From: Ephydatia muelleri
Lineage: Eukaryota > Porifera > Demospongiae > Spongillida > Spongillidae
Direction: 5' to 3'
Assembly (NCBI GenBank): GCA_013339895.1
Contig: JABACO010000005.1
Location: 6,480,205 to 6,544,204 of the forward strand
DNA length: 64,000 nt
The first letter of the stretch is position 1; every line of letters begins with the position of its first letter. Below the pieces are notes generated by a model. It was not told where the DNA came from. It did no database searches and was given only the letters and a program-made list of their open reading frames with translations. A program made the translations under genes and the position numbers. Of the stretch, positions 36,189 through 49,786 are shown piece by piece.

Positions 36189-39100
36189 ATGTGGACTGTA
36201 GTTTTGCTGTCGTTGGCCTTGGCTTCATCCTCTCAAGGTAAGCGCGTATACACGCTAGTACTGCTTATAACTGCCTAAGCTCACGTGCAGCCCAGTCCCC
36301 GTGCTCATCAGGCGCCACCAGAGTGGTTCCCTTCACCAGCTCGCCAGTCACGTACGCCGGTATCGTGGAGGTGTGTCTGAACGGGACGTGGGGTACCGTC
36401 TGTGCTGACAGTCCCAACACCCTCTGGAGCGAGAAGAACGCCCAGGTGTTCTGTCAAGGCCTGGGCCTGGGCTTCAGCGGAGCACTCAATCCCGTGGACC
36501 AGAGCACGTAAGAAGGGGGGTGGGGCAAGGAAGAGGTTATGAGAGGGAGGGAGAGGGGAGGGGAGACAGGGACCATTCCGCTCCGTCCACTAATTTCTAC
36601 AACGTAGTCCCCTTTTGTAACTGGATGATAATGGTTCACATGCAGTTCCATGTATCACCTCACACCTCTTCGGGCTTCCCCTCCCCTTGGAATTCCTTAT
36701 CGTACTGCCGTTGCTATGGACTTTACCGGCAGATAAAACTGTAATGCGGTAGACCTGTCTCTGGTTCAAAGTTATCCCTGTTGCGTTTCGCAGGGGCTGA
36801 CTCTGCAATATAGTGGTAACTTGGAAATCATATCCTTATGGCGTCACGCCCGGAATTCTAAATATGATTAATAAGTCCTGAGTGCTACCAAATACCATGG
36901 TAGCAATGTTGAACAAGCAGTGTGAGTGGGAGCCACACTACTACACGAATTCCAGTAGGGAATTATGTGCTTTTTCATTGAAAGACGAATCATGACCACT
37001 ATTCCCATACCCACGTCCTGGTCACAGTAAAGATCAAGTGGGTCGATCCCTTAATTCGTTCCTAGAGAAGTGCAACAGGGTCTTTAACTTTACTATCATC
37101 AGCTGCACAGGGATAGTTTCTTGAATCCAACATTGCCTACTATCTTTGCACACTTAACATAGATATGCTTTTATCCTTCTTTGGATGTCTTAGGAAGAAT
37201 TCACGATGTGTGACGTAATTAGCAATTAAAAATCATTGCACTCCATTAATAAATCACACCATTTAAGTACTACTTCCGTGATGCTGGCATAATACTTTCT
37301 CAGGATATCTGCAAGCTACCGTAGCCCTCCCACAACACCCATCAACTACAAAGCTGTGAGGTGCAATGGAACGGAGACATCTCTCAGCCAGTGTTCTCAC
37401 TCTAAGACCACCACTGGGTGTACCCATGCCTCTGATGCTGCTGTGGTCTGCAGACAGAGTTAGTTATTGTGTGGATAATGGCTAGCTCCCTCTTACCCCC
37501 ATATCCCCTTTCCTCCCATATAAGGTGTCTCTGATGGAGATGTACGTTTGGTAGGATCCCCCACCAATGGACAGGGAGCAGTTGAGATATATGACCAGGC
37601 ATCACTGAAGTGGTATCGAGTGTGTCCTACAGGATGGACATCCAGTTATGCCTCTGTAGTGTGTCAAACGCTGGGCTACAATACTGGTGTGTCAACTCCA
37701 TACAGGTAGGTTTGCGAACACTATTTCGATGAGTAAATTTCTGATCAGATATGAAAGTATGCCACAGTGATCATGGGATTGGTATTATGCCACAGTGATC
37801 ATGGGATTGGTAGTATGCCACAGTGATCATGGGATTGGTAGTATGCCACAGGGATCATGGGATTGGTAGTATGCCACAGGGATCATGGGATTGGTAGTAT
37901 GCCACAGTGATCATGGGATTGGTGGTATGCCACAGTGATCATGGGATTGGTAGTATGCCACAGTGATCATGGGATTGGTAGTATGCCACAGTGATCATGG
38001 GATTGGTGGTATGCCACAGGGATCATGGGATTGGTAGTATGCCACAGTGATCATGGGATTGGTAGTATGCCACAGTGATCATGGGATTGGTAGTATGCCA
38101 CAGTGATCATGGGATTGGTGGTATGCCACAGTGATCATGGGATTGGTGGTATGCCACAGGGATCATGGGATTGGTGGTATGCCACAGTGATCATGGGATT
38201 GGTGGTATGCCACAGTGATCATGGGATTGGTAGTATGCCACAGGGATCATGGGATTGGTAGTATGCCACAGTGATCATGGGATTGGTAGTATGCCACAGT
38301 GATCATGGGATTGGTAGTATGCCACAGTGATCATGGGATTGGTAGTATGCCACAGGGATCATGTGATTGGTGGTATGCCACAGTGATCATGGGATTGGTA
38401 GTATGCCACAGTGATCATGGGATTGGTAGTATGCCACAGTGATCATGGGATTGGTAGTATGCCACAGTGATCATGGGATTGGTAGTATGCCACAGGGATC
38501 ATGGGATTGGTAGTATGCCACAGTGATCATGGGATTGGTAGTATGCCACAGTGATCATGGGATTGGTAGTATGCCACAGGGATCATGGGATTGGTAGTAT
38601 GCCACAGTGATCATGGGATTGGTAGTATGCCACAGTGATCATGTGATTGGTGGTATGCCACAGTGATCATGGGATTGGTAGTATGCCACAGTGATCATGG
38701 GATTGGTAGTATGCCACAGGGATTATGGGATTGGTAGTATGCCACAGTGATCATGGGATTGGTAGTATGCCACAGTGATCATGGGATTGGTAGTATGCCA
38801 CAGTGATCATGGGATTGGTGGTATGCCACAGTGATCATGGGATTGGTAGTATGCCACAGTGATCATGGGATTGGTGGTATGCCACAGTGATCATGGGATT
38901 GGTAGTATGCCACAGTGATCATGGGATTGGTAGTATGCCACAGTGATCATGGGATTGGTAGTATGCCACAGTGATCATGGGATTGGTAGTATGCCACAGG
39001 GATCATGGGATTGGTAGTATGCCACAGGGATCATGGGATTGGTAGTATGCCACAGTGATCATGGGATTGGTAGTATGCCACAGTGATCATGGGATTGGTA

Positions 39101-42100
39101 GTATGCCACAGGGATTATGGGATTGGTAGTATGCCACAGTGATCATGGGATTGTTAGTATGCCACAGGGATCATGGGATTGGTAGTATGCCACAGTGATC
39201 ATGGGATTGGTAGTATGCCACAGGGATCATGGGATTGGTAGTATGCCACAGTGATCATGGGATTGTTAGTATGCCACAGTGATCATGGGATTGGTAGTAT
39301 GCCACAGTGATCATGGGATTGGTAGTATGCCACAGTGATCATGGGATTGGTAGTATGCCACAGGGATTATGGGATTGGTAGTATGCCACAGTGATCATGG
39401 GATTGTTAGTATGCCACAGGGATCATGGGATTGGTAGTATGCCACAGTGATCATGGGATTGGTAGTATGCCACAGGGATCATGGGATTGGTAGTATGCCA
39501 CAGTGATCATGGGATTGGTAGTATGCAACAGTGATCATGGGATTGTTAGTATGCCACAGTGATCATGGGATTGGTAGTATGCCACAGGGATCATGGGATT
39601 GGTAGTATGCCACAGGGATCATGGGATTGGTAGTATGCCACAGGGATCATGGGATTGGTAGTATGCCACAGTGATCATGGGATTGGTAGTATGCCACAGT
39701 GATCATGGGATTGTTAGTATGCCACAGGGATCATGGGATTGGTAGTATGCCACAGGGATCATGGGATTGGTAGTATGCCACAGGGATCATGGGATTGGTA
39801 GTATGCCACAGTGATCATGGGATTGGTAGACATTGCACAACAGTGCATGTTTCTGGATGTATGGTCATTGTAGGCACCACAGCTTGGTCTCCTTGAGTAT
39901 GTAAGTATGTATGCATAATGATTACAACTTCATTGCAATGTGTTTATATCTGCCATGCATCGTACTTGATAGACAAATCAGGATGCATTTGTTTCGATGC
40001 AAACTGTACCATACTTACTAAATTAACTGATTCTTAAAGCTATGTGGAAAGCAGAATACAATAATTCCAAAAATTCCCTCTGTCCCCACACACAGCTGAT
40101 TCACACATTTGCATGTCATCAATCAGTCCATATGCCACACCTCCTTTTCCCTATATTCTGTCAGAGGGGTGAATAGGATTGACCTTGTCTGTGTGAGATG
40201 GCCAGGTTGCTTGGGTAGGTATGGAGACTGTCGCGTTGGTTTGTGAGGCATTTGGTGGGCGGCATTATTCACCTCATTTAAAGTGAAAAGGTCAGAGGCC
40301 ACTCTCTGCCATGGATTTGCTGGGAACTTTGTAAGACACTATGGTTCCCATGTCTGGGCACTCATACAGAAGAAGATACTGGTGGATTGTCAACAGACCA
40401 CCAATACACCCTAAAGTTGGGATCCACTTGGGGTCTTTTTGCCTTTGGCTAGCCTGACTTGCACTAGTTGATGACCAATGAAACTGTATGTATGGTTATA
40501 GTTGCAAAGATGCTCTTGACACCATGTCAGTCATGTACAGCTGCAGCTTACCCTTCAGGGACATGCACCACATTGTAACAGAATCTGGCCAGTCTCCATC
40601 TAAATCCTGATATTCAAGGAGGCAAGGTTGTCCAGTTGTTTTGGTCTGAGGAGTGCTACCAGGTTTTTGGTTAGTCGTGATTAGAAACTTAGCTTCTCTC
40701 CAAACAGGTACGTAGTTTGACAACATCTTGCATTCCCATGCATGTAACTACAAGGCCTATTGCGTATCGGTGTTCCGTTTAATTTCCGTTACTGCAGTTC
40801 CAGATAGAGTCTACCTACTGGCAGCTAGGGCCACTCCAAACCCATAGGAGGAAGTGTCAGCTATTTTTGCTGTTGGTGCCTCAAATCTGCACTTGACCAG
40901 TTCAGCTTTTATATTATTGAAAGCTTGGATTTGTGGACTGTTCCAAGCCCAAATTGGAGACTTGCTAAGTAGCTCTCTTAGTGACTGTAAGTTTGACCCA
41001 ATTTGCAATGAATTTTCTTAGCTGGATAATCATCCCATAAACCTTCTTCGTAGCTCAGCCACATTTTCTGTGCACTTTCATCTGCTGTATGGCTTCTGTC
41101 TGTTCTAAATCAGCATGAATCCCAGAAACAAATGTTGTCCATGCAGAAACCTAACTGATGACTAGTGAAAGGCACATTTCTCTGGATTCAACGTCACCCT
41201 AGCATCCTGAATTTGGCGCGTAACTGAAGTGGCTTTGCATCATGTTCCTCCATGTTATTTCCCCATAACCAAAGTGTCATGTGAGCACTTGTTTGCCAAA
41301 CTCCGCTATTGGAATCCAGTTTGCTAAAGCATTTGCACCTGCTAACTGAGCCAGTATATCACCCACTCACGACAATGGGTATGCTTCTTGTCACACACTT
41401 TCATGTCAGACTATAGGGTCTACGCACACTCTTCTCCTGACTTCTTTGGTATGACTACCATTCCTCCGCACCATAGTGTTGGTAATTCTACCTTGGATAT
41501 GGTTCCATTGCTCTTCTTGCACCTCATCAAGGAGTGGCAGAGGAATGGATTGAGTCACCACCATCCCCAGTCCTGAAATCACCAAAGAAAATTGACTCAG
41601 TCTCTGGCTTTTCTGTGATAGTGTCGACGATGCACAATAGGTTTACAGCCTTTATAGCCTGAAGAACAAGAAGATTGGTCTTAACACAACAAATGACATA
41701 GACCGTCTGTGCTGCTGCCGTGGTTCTTCAGTACAGAGCGCTCCCTGGAATTGTTCCAGCACTTTCAGTAGTTAACGTGCATGAGGATCTTTGTAGGTCT
41801 AGATTGACTGGGCATTCCAACAACCTGTGTGTCTCTTGGGAGATTGCCATCACCTCTGCCCCTGTCCATGAATAACTTTCCACTTTATTGTCACTCAACT
41901 AGACCGCATGGATTCATATTGCTGTAATAGTCCACTGCATAACCTCTGCTGCATATTACTGATTGCTGGTAGTGTCCTTCCACATACTGTATGTGGTACA
42001 TGACCTAACTAGTTGGGCATCTATCTATTGGGTGATTACCTCTCCCACACCAAGTAGAATGTCTTCCCTGTGGCCTAAGGTTAACTCGTGCTTTTGAGGT

Positions 42101-44982
42101 TTAGTATTTCTCTGGTGACAATTGAATTTGTCTATGCCAACAGAGTGTTTCTTTCGATGTCTGTTGTTGCTCCATGACAGTTCCTTGTGGCTTATCTATT
42201 TCATTGCACTAGTTTTAATTCTAACGTCAGGTCGAGAGCCGACTTTCTAGACATGGCTTTGTCTTACGATCGTATCATTGATGAAATCTTTATTCTATGC
42301 TCGCAAGCAAGTAGAGTTTCTTTATATGTTTCTCCTTGGTCTCTCTTGCAACTGACCTCTGTGGTTGTGTACTGCAAAAAAAGGAATCCAACTTGGCCAT
42401 GACTCTATCAGATGCGGTCGTAGCATCTTCCATTGGGCTTGTAGACAAAGGCACTGTCTCTGATTCCTCATCCGAGCAATAGCATGCTAGCTTGCTTTGC
42501 TGCACTGGCTTTCTTTCGGCCCAGAAGCAACACTAGATTGTTCTAAACAGCGCTTCCATCATTTCCACTCCTCTGGCTAAAAAGTAGAGGCATTATGTGA
42601 GCCACTGCTTTCTCTTATACCAAACACTGTGTAGAATGTAGAGTGTAATAAAAGTGCCTCATATATGCACATGCACACATTAAGCATGTCATCAATCAGT
42701 ACCATTCTAGTACTGTGCTTATATAGAAATCAATTGTGTTTAATGTCCATCAAGCCTTGGAAGTGGAGGTCTTCTGACCACATCATCAGTAACCTGCACA
42801 TCAACAAAGTGCTCTTCATATGGGTACTCTCCCTGTGGCGCCTCATCAAGTTCCTATGCTGGAGTCACTTGTGAAAGCTCTGGTAAGAGCCGTTCTGCAC
42901 AAGCCTAAACAAAATTTTATTGCCCACTCTCCTTTCCTCTCCACCTCCTCACCTTAACTTCACCTCCCCTTTCCCTCCACTCCCTTCCCCTTCTTTCCCC
43001 TCCCTCCTCCCCTCCCTTCCTCCCCCTCCCTCCTCCTTCCTCCTTCCTTCCTCCCCTCCCTCCTCCCTCTCTTCCTCTCCCTCCCTTCTCCCTCTCATCC
43101 CCCCCACCCTCCTCCGTCCCTTCCTCACCCTCCCTCCTCCCCTCCCCTCCTACCCTTCCATTTCCAGGCAATGCGACTGACTCAGTGCGTCTCTCTGGAG
43201 GCAGCAGGGCCAGTACTGGGAGGGTGGAGGTGCTGTACAATGGAGTGTGGGGAACTGTCTGCAACATCAGTGGGTGGACCGTATACGAGGCGCAGGCTGT
43301 GTGCAATCTGCTGGGCTACAAAAACACTTCTACAGTCACTATCACAGGTTTGAGGTGAGGATGTTGGTTAGCCACCTGCAGAGAAGTCCTTAATTCCTCG
43401 TTCTTTTTCCCCCCAGCTTTAAAGGCCTTAGCGCCCTTTACCCCGTATGGATAAGTGGCCTTAAATGCAATAGTACCTCTGTTAGCAACATCACTCAGTG
43501 TGCATACAACAGTCCCATTGGATTCGGGCAGAACTGCTCTCACACGTACGATGCCCTACTGGACTGTCAAAGTATGCCTGTGTTTGTGTGTCTTCAGGAT
43601 TGCATAGCATTGTACGGTGTGTACCTGTTCCACATTCCAGACAACATTTGTAGGAATTTAAATGTGGACAAATGGTGCACTTATATGTTCTAATTGACAG
43701 AAAACCTAGCTAATAATTCCATCCACAATACATGTAGCTGCATGTAAATATTTCCCTACTGCTTTTTTTGTTTTTAAAATAACATTGATTCTATTAGTAT
43801 TTGCCTCATGTTGGATCATTGCCACAAAAAAGTCATTATCACTACATGCAATAGAAATGTAATGATTGTGTTGAAATGTATGACTAATGAACAATTCAGC
43901 ACCTTACAAATCCACGACAGTGGTCATTTCAGACATACAAAATTAAAAATAAAGTATTTAAATCTGGAATAAACATATGTTAGGTCATTTCAAGCAAAGG
44001 TTTTATAACAATCTTTACACGAGTAGTTTGAATCTTCATTTTTTGGAATTTGATTTCAAACAAACAAATTGCCAATTATATTCACTTGCCGGTTCAATTG
44101 TTCATTGCCCCATACATATCAAATTATCAACACAATGAATATCGAACATGGGCAGAGCTCTTATAATTGACCATGCTAGCAGGTCCATGACTTACATCCC
44201 CCCACCCCCCCCCCTTATCAAAGGCTCCTCAAGTTCCTCGCTGGCTGCCCTTGGTGCACTGGCAGTGGTGGCAGCAGTGCCAGCCGCCGCAGCCAAAAAC
44301 TCCAAACCCATATGCCAGTTCCTTGCCAAGTGCGGGCGAATCCTGCAGTGCTGCAGTTTTGTCTGGCTGCGACAGGTGGCTGTCAATATACGCCTGCTCC
44401 TGTGCTGTGCCTTCCTTGCCTCGTGGAGAACTCGAAGGGTCAGTCATGACCCCTCACCTGTAAGTGAAAATTGAGGAGTGGAGTGGGTGGGGGGGGGGGG
44501 AGGGAGGAAGCGGGAACAACAAATAAGTTATTTACACAAGTGTGTAAGATAGGACAGACTAGGAGTGGGGTGGAATCTGGAAAAGCCATATGATCACACA
44601 AGTGTCTCATTCAGTACATGGCTTGCATGTACAGAATCTAATCAATGCATTTACAGAATTGCTAAGCTCTGTCAATACACTTTGTTAATTTGTTGATACA
44701 CAACAGGATACAGTGACAGTCACCACCACTCAAACCACCACCACCATCTATCCACCTGCAAACTCTGAAGTAACTGTTACCATGGAAACAGAGCCTCCCA
44801 CTAAGCCAACAAATCCAGAACTCTCTGAGGCCCCTCCCCCGACATACAAGGACGCTTCACATTACAGTGAAGCACCTTCAGAGCTTCCTCCTCCCCAGTA
44901 CAATGTCCCTCCTCCCCAGTACTCAGCTGATTTTCCCGCCTATCTTGGTCCAGAGGTGGATCCACCTGCTGGTAAATGCTAA
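36189..44982 (+). CDS. SRCR receptor copy C: signal peptide, three SRCR domains, membrane region, PPxY tail
   Basis: Nine predicted exons: 36189-36237, 36291-36507, 37304-37458, 37525-37705, 42755-42882, 43168-43354, 43417-43571, 44224-44459, 44707-44982. They join in one frame of 1584 nt (527 residues). The signal peptide is MWTVVLLSLALASSSQA. SRCR 1 spans residues ~20-140 (VEVCLNGTWGTVCAD, QVFCQGLG, then VRCNGTE, SLSQC and AAVVC). SRCR 2 spans ~142-243 (DVRLVGSPT, then SVTCTSTKC and AGVTC). SRCR 3 spans ~246-357 (VRLSGGS, GVWGTVC, QAVCNLLGY, ITQCAY and LLDC). Residues ~358-436 hold two hydrophobic stretches separated by CQFLAKC and LQCC. The tail (437-527) is Thr-rich, then Pro-rich, with PPTY and two PPQY motifs. 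Exon 2 has a 6-nt duplication (LGLG). Intron 4 (5 kb) carries a minisatellite and a Gypsy remnant. A surface receptor for unknown ligands is inferred. Confidence 0.85.
37757..39829. repeat. 28-bp minisatellite, ~74 copies
   Basis: The unit TATGCCACAGTGATCATGGG plus ATTGGTAG repeats head to tail for 2073 bp with length almost fixed at 28. Variation is confined to a few positions (CAGTGAT or CAGGGAT, GGTAG or GGTGG, ATTGG or ATTGT), and some variant groups repeat as higher-order blocks. It lies in intron 4 of SRCR copy C. No coding or spacer structure is seen. Confidence 0.97.
40490..42505 (-). pseudogene. Ty3/Gypsy retrotransposon pol remnant
   Basis: On the minus strand, pieces read in order. 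First comes a possible gag-side fragment (42505-42290). Next is a reverse-transcriptase region with GMVV, KKSGE-like and ESV-like blocks (41580-41380), an SSVRFLHGQ-like piece, and then the LRELLSKSPIWAWN block followed by QAFNNIKAEL and SSYGFGVAL (41008-40811). That last run is typical of the RT to RNase H junction of Ty3/Gypsy pol. Multiple stops and shifts show it is dead. It sits antisense in intron 4 of receptor C. LTRs were not identified. Confidence 0.65.
42915..43160. repeat. Homopyrimidine tract before exon 6 of copy C
   Basis: About 245 bp of C/T (CCTCCCTCCTCC-type) ending just before the exon acceptor. It acts as an unusually long polypyrimidine tract and may form triplex DNA. Confidence 0.85.
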
Positions 44983-44986
44983 TAAA
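44981..44986 (+). promoter_or_regulatory. Polyadenylation signal of SRCR copy C
   Basis: AATAAA overlaps the end of the TAA stop codon of the receptor frame. This would make a very short 3' UTR. Confidence 0.45.
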
Positions 44987-45160
44987 GTGAACACTACCCA
45001 GTTCCCATGATCACCCCTTACCTCTTCTTCCATCCCAATAGGTCCTTTCCGAATGTAATACGAGACCTTTGATGAGCTCTTCCATTTTTATTTGTTATTT
45101 TGCTCCGTGATTTTCTTTTTTATTCTCATCCGTCTTTGTCTCTTATAGTTTAGATCAAAT

Positions 45161-46222
45161 GGGACAGTTCACGAGAAAATTGCACCACTCATATATTATA
45201 AAAATGTTATCACGTTTGCATCGCTATAACTTCCCAACGATTAACGCTATCGACATCCTATTTTCACCACTTCATACTACACCATTTCTCTACAGTAAAA
45301 TGCATTTTGGAGTCTTGGACTATATCCGTGCCGACATTCCTACGTGCGATACCCCCTGGGGTTCAAAACTACCATATCTTCGTGTAGGAGCGGTCAAATC
45401 GCTTCAAATTCGGTATTAGGTAGAGAGGTCCTATACCTATCGATTTGTTCTGTTCGTTAATTTTTATGCCATCTGTTACGGAGATACAGTTGAATAAACT
45501 ACGTGCACGTTTTCCCGCTTGATTCGCGCCAATGTAATAATCCCCGCCTCCCCATACATTGAGCGGAGCGCAATTTGCCCAAATCATTGGCGCGAAACGA
45601 GCGCGAAAATGTGCACGTAGTTTGTTCAACTGTATCTCCGTAACGGATTGCATAAAAATTAACGAACAGAACAAATAGATAGATATAGGACCTCTCCACC
45701 TACAAACCGAATTTGAAGCGATTTGATTACTCCTACACGAAGATATGGTAGTTTTGAACCCCAGGGGGTATCGCACGTAGGAACGTCGGCACGGATATAG
45801 TCCAAGACTCCAAAATGCATTTTACTGTAGAGAAATGGTGTAGTATGAAGTGGTGAAAATAGGATGTCGATAGCGTTAATCGTTGGGAAGTTATAGCGAT
45901 GCAAACGTGATGCATTTTTATAACATTTTTATAATATATGGGACAGTTTCCGCGAAAATTGCCCCACGGTTAAAATGTTATAAAAATGCATCGCGTTTGA
46001 ATCGCTATAACTTCCCAACGGATACCGCTATCGACTTCCTACTTCAACACTTCATACTACACCATTTCACTATGAAGTGTTGAAAATAGGAAGTCGATAG
46101 CGTTATCCGTTGGGAAGTTATAGCGATTCAAACGCGATGCATTTTTATAACATTTTAACCGTGGGGCAATTTTCGCGGAAACTGTCCCATATGAGTGGTG
46201 CAATTTTCTCGTGAACTGTCCC
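45161..46222. mobile_element. Palindromic GGGACAGTT element 2 (outer), interrupted
   Basis: Same family as the element at 8842: inverted halves folding near 45565 and termini GGGACAGTTCACGAG and its inverse. The flanks are AAAT on both sides (45157-45160 and 46223-46226). A 249-bp relative interrupts the right arm. Without it the palindrome is about 809 bp. It lies just downstream of receptor C. Confidence 0.87.
45940..46188. mobile_element. Small GGGACAGTTT palindromic element nested in element 2
   Basis: A 249-bp palindrome with the same ends as the one at 8888, flanked by ATAT on both sides. The intact host sequence is preserved in the left arm of element 2, so the insertion and 4-bp duplication are directly visible. 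Confidence 0.88.
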
Positions 46223-46226
46223 AAAT

Positions 46227-47019
46227 GCATTAGAAATTAAAGATATGGACCACGAACGCGTCAATGTATACGAAAGTCATGGACGTCCCCAGCAATTTAA
46301 AAAAAAAAGGGGGGGGGGGGGGGGGGGGGGGGGGGGGGCGGTGTTCCCAAGACAGGGGCCGGTGCCGTGGTGAAATTAATGTTGTTGTAAATTAAAATGC
46401 GAGGCCAAATCACGGTATGGGGGAGAAGAAGTGGAGTGGTAATAGGCATCTGTCTTGAAGGGGGCTGCATGGAGTCCCCTCCCCTCCGGTTATTGGAGCG
46501 TCCCCGTCTCAGAAGCCCTCGTATTTACAGTCAGTGGCTTAAAACCGCTAATAATCAATTGCAATATACAGTGGAATTTGTCGAAGGGGAGGAGGAGGTT
46601 GTACGATGTCGGGGGTGCGGAGGGAAGTGCCGGCTCGCGCGAATTGTAGAAGCTTTCAGTGACAACAACTAGCCTAAGTATTGCGCTCTTCCGTTGGCGA
46701 TGACGCTCTATCCACACCCATGCGGACACAGATCGGCACAGACTGTTGTTAATCGAAGGGTATTTAGCTAGGTGAAGCCTACGTAGCTACTGGAAAGTGC
46801 TGTCTGTAGAAGCTAACGAATCAACTTTTTCCTGCGTATAAGCATATCAAAATCTCCAATTCATCCGTGCCTAGGCGCTTCATTCATCGATCTTCAGGTA
46901 GCCTAAACGAAGACTTTAAATAACAACTCACCAAGGCAAGTGGGGGAGGGAATCTCTCCCACTATAAGTTTCGATGACGATGTCATATATATAATCACAA
47001 TAGCCCTCGCAGTGAGCTT
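46227..47019. other. No gene recognised; poly-G tract at 46310-46338
   Basis: A G run of about 29 follows an A run. An open frame at 46397-46672 contains a CRGCGGKC motif but no domain I can name. Confidence 0.45.
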
Positions 47020-47124
47020 AGTTTCGTACCCAGACCCACCATGACGTAAGCGTTTATCGCTTACACGACCTGTCATATTGTAATCGATAAACGCTTACGT
47101 CATGTTGGGTCTGGGTACGAGACT
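47020..47124. repeat. Short inverted repeat (MITE-like)
   Basis: Arms of about 39 bases (GTACCCAGACCC, ATGACGTAAGCGTTTATCG) flank a spacer of about 26 bases. Related single arms appear near 48900-48945 and 50698-50720, so this is a dispersed family. Confidence 0.75.
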
Positions 47125-48312
47125 ACAGTGCGTCTGCAGCTGGCAGTCGGGAATTGGGGGAAAGGCTAAGGACACATTTGCCCGCCTAGTTACCCGGCTT
47201 GCCATTGGCTCATGAAAATCGAAGAGCAGCTATGCTTCAGCAGACTTCACAGGTCCGCTGTGACTCTCGTAGCTAAACTATTTTAACTGCAATAACACGT
47301 GCATTTATTCACCATTATTATTATAATCATACACATAACCACTACACCACTATTTATTAATAATACTGGCAACGCAATGACATACGTTTATGAATAAATT
47401 ATGCGCGGCAGAAATTAATTGTTCGTCTTGATTTTAGTTAAAGAATGGTTCATGGGATATTTTTACGAAGTATAAACAGACCGATTTATTGTACATAGTA
47501 AACGTGTTTAGAATTCAATTTGAAATAAATCGCAATATGACCGCCGATGTATTGGCGATTTCTGGATATGGCCTTTAGGCCCAGCTAGCAAGGAACAGTA
47601 GGCCTAGGGTGGCTACCACCCACACCGCAACAATGCTTGCTCACCACATACCTCGGTGTAGGCATCCTAAGTATTGTACGAATAGTAAAGTACTTTCTAC
47701 AATGTATGCATGTACAAGAGTTAGTTTCCTGCTAGTAATTGAAGCATCATGTGGCAGAGTGGGACCATCTGTGGCACCACGGATGGTCCTAGAGGAACCG
47801 CTCCCAGTGCCGTGGGTGGTCCGGGGGGACCACCTGCCGTTGCCACGGATGGTCTCGGGGGAACGATCATGGGGGGGGGGGGGGGGGGGGGGGGGGGACC
47901 ATCCGTAGCGTAACAGCATCCTTCCAAACTTACACTACCTGCCTGGTATATCCTGGTACAACCTTTTTTTCATCAAGCAGAGGCAAGACAGTGGTGCATG
48001 TCACACTAGCTGTATTCAGGGAATTAAATGAGTGTACAGAAGGGTATTGCAATAGCATGATTCTGTACTTTGACTTATTGTGAGAGGGCTGGGAACAGCA
48101 ATCTGAGGAGTACATGTACGCTCGTCTAATTCCCTACTGCATTCAACTAATGCGACATGGGACATGCAAAATTGCGCTGATGAAAAAAGCAGGTCTGTAG
48201 TCCCATGGCGATGAATATTATTGAACCTACTCAGGTTTGCTGTAGGTCAGTGCCCTGTGGTAAATGTAGCCTGGGGCTGGGATCCAGCATGCACTTCTGA
48301 ATGCAGTCATCT

Positions 48313-48347
<35 letters not shown>

Positions 48348-49786
48348 GAATCCCTTACCAATACCTAAGCTGTGACCAACGTCATTACGAGCACTAGCAC
48401 TCATTAATAATATAATCATTAAACATTAATTCGCGCGTTCCAGTTAGTGACCATTGATGCATTATGAAATATTCAGTTGCTATTTTGCTATAAATCCGTT
48501 GATAAATAAATTCGTTTATGAATAAATATAGAAATTAAAATGTCTTGATTTTGGATAAAGATTAGTGTAATATTATAATCAGACCGATTTTTAGTACATG
48601 TTTACAATTCAATTTAATAATAAAAGCAAGATAACCAACTATGTACGGGATATATTTTTGCTTCCAGAGGTAAATCTCGTACTTTCACGTGGCGTAGTGG
48701 CATTTTGAAGAGCTCCTTTTAAGCGAAACGCGTTTTTCGGGCTCTTGTTTGATGTTTGGGGTCCCTACCTTTATCGCGTGTTGGCTGGAAAAACGATCAT
48801 TTTAGGTGATAATGATACGTTGATAATGTAGTGCGGGCATATTTATATTTCGGCTCTAAGCAAAAGTTGTGAGAGCACCGTGCATAAGTGCATCGATGGA
48901 TTCGGTCTCGTTCCCAGACCCATATGACGTAACGATTATCGCTGTAAACAGTTTTGAACTCTTAAAAAACAAACACAACATTGTATTTATTATAATAATG
49001 AAAGAGTCTATTGTGGTCTATGTAGAGTTTCCATTGACACCAGGTCAAGTGGAGGTTGTGTCACAGGCCAAGATGAAAACGTGCCCCTCGAATGCACATA
49101 ATTGAGCTTCGCAGTAACGAGTAGGCAAGGCGGCATCTCAACCACATGATGATTAAGCTATAAGCCTGGTTCCATTTTGTGGAGAGCATAGAGGCCAGAC
49201 ACGTATAGCTTATTGTGGCTTGAAGGCCAAGCCCACTCATGCAAGAAAGAATTAGTGGTGTAAAGGATGCATGTTCCACTTCACCGTGTCCTCTCTTTTT
49301 CATTTTCATGGCTACAGAGGTTTGGAGAGTTCTAATCAGACAAGTGAAACGTGTTCAAGCCCATTTTGGTTTTCGGGGTCACGCTCAACGCGTAAGGTAA
49401 CAATATAGGGAGTAAATATGAATATCGTAACCTTGCGACAACAATTTCAACCTTCACGCCCGCAACTCCTCTATACGTACCTCCTCCACACACATACTGA
49501 TAACCTCCTTTATGCACCCACACAGCACATGGAAACCCACTTCGTCCCATCAGTGGTACAATCCGTGTTACACCGCTTCATTCACGCAACAAAAGTTTCA
49601 CTGACTGCGTGAGTGCAGTGCATAAAGGGACTTCCGCGGACGCATGCAGTTCGCTTTCTAGCCACATCGCAACCGAACGGTAAATCATGCGTGGCACTTG
49701 CTAAAATTGATACACAACAGATGTCTGGATTCTTTTAAAAAAATGTAAAAATCAGTTTTAAGTTCATACTGTACATTCTAACGTCG
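47125..49786. other. No gene recognised; two long poly-G tracts
   Basis: G runs lie at 47871-47897 and 48313-48346. Around 47757-47910 the words ACCATCCGTGGC/GCCACGGATGGT recur in both orientations. No supported coding region was found. Confidence 0.5.

Noticed and set aside
37757..39829. CRISPR-like array of 28-bp repeats
   Set aside because: The units are contiguous without unique spacers and lie in an animal gene intron. It is a minisatellite.
42917..43306. 129-codon Glu/Gly/Arg ORF on the minus strand
   Set aside because: Antisense to the homopyrimidine intron and SRCR exon 6; a composition artefact.
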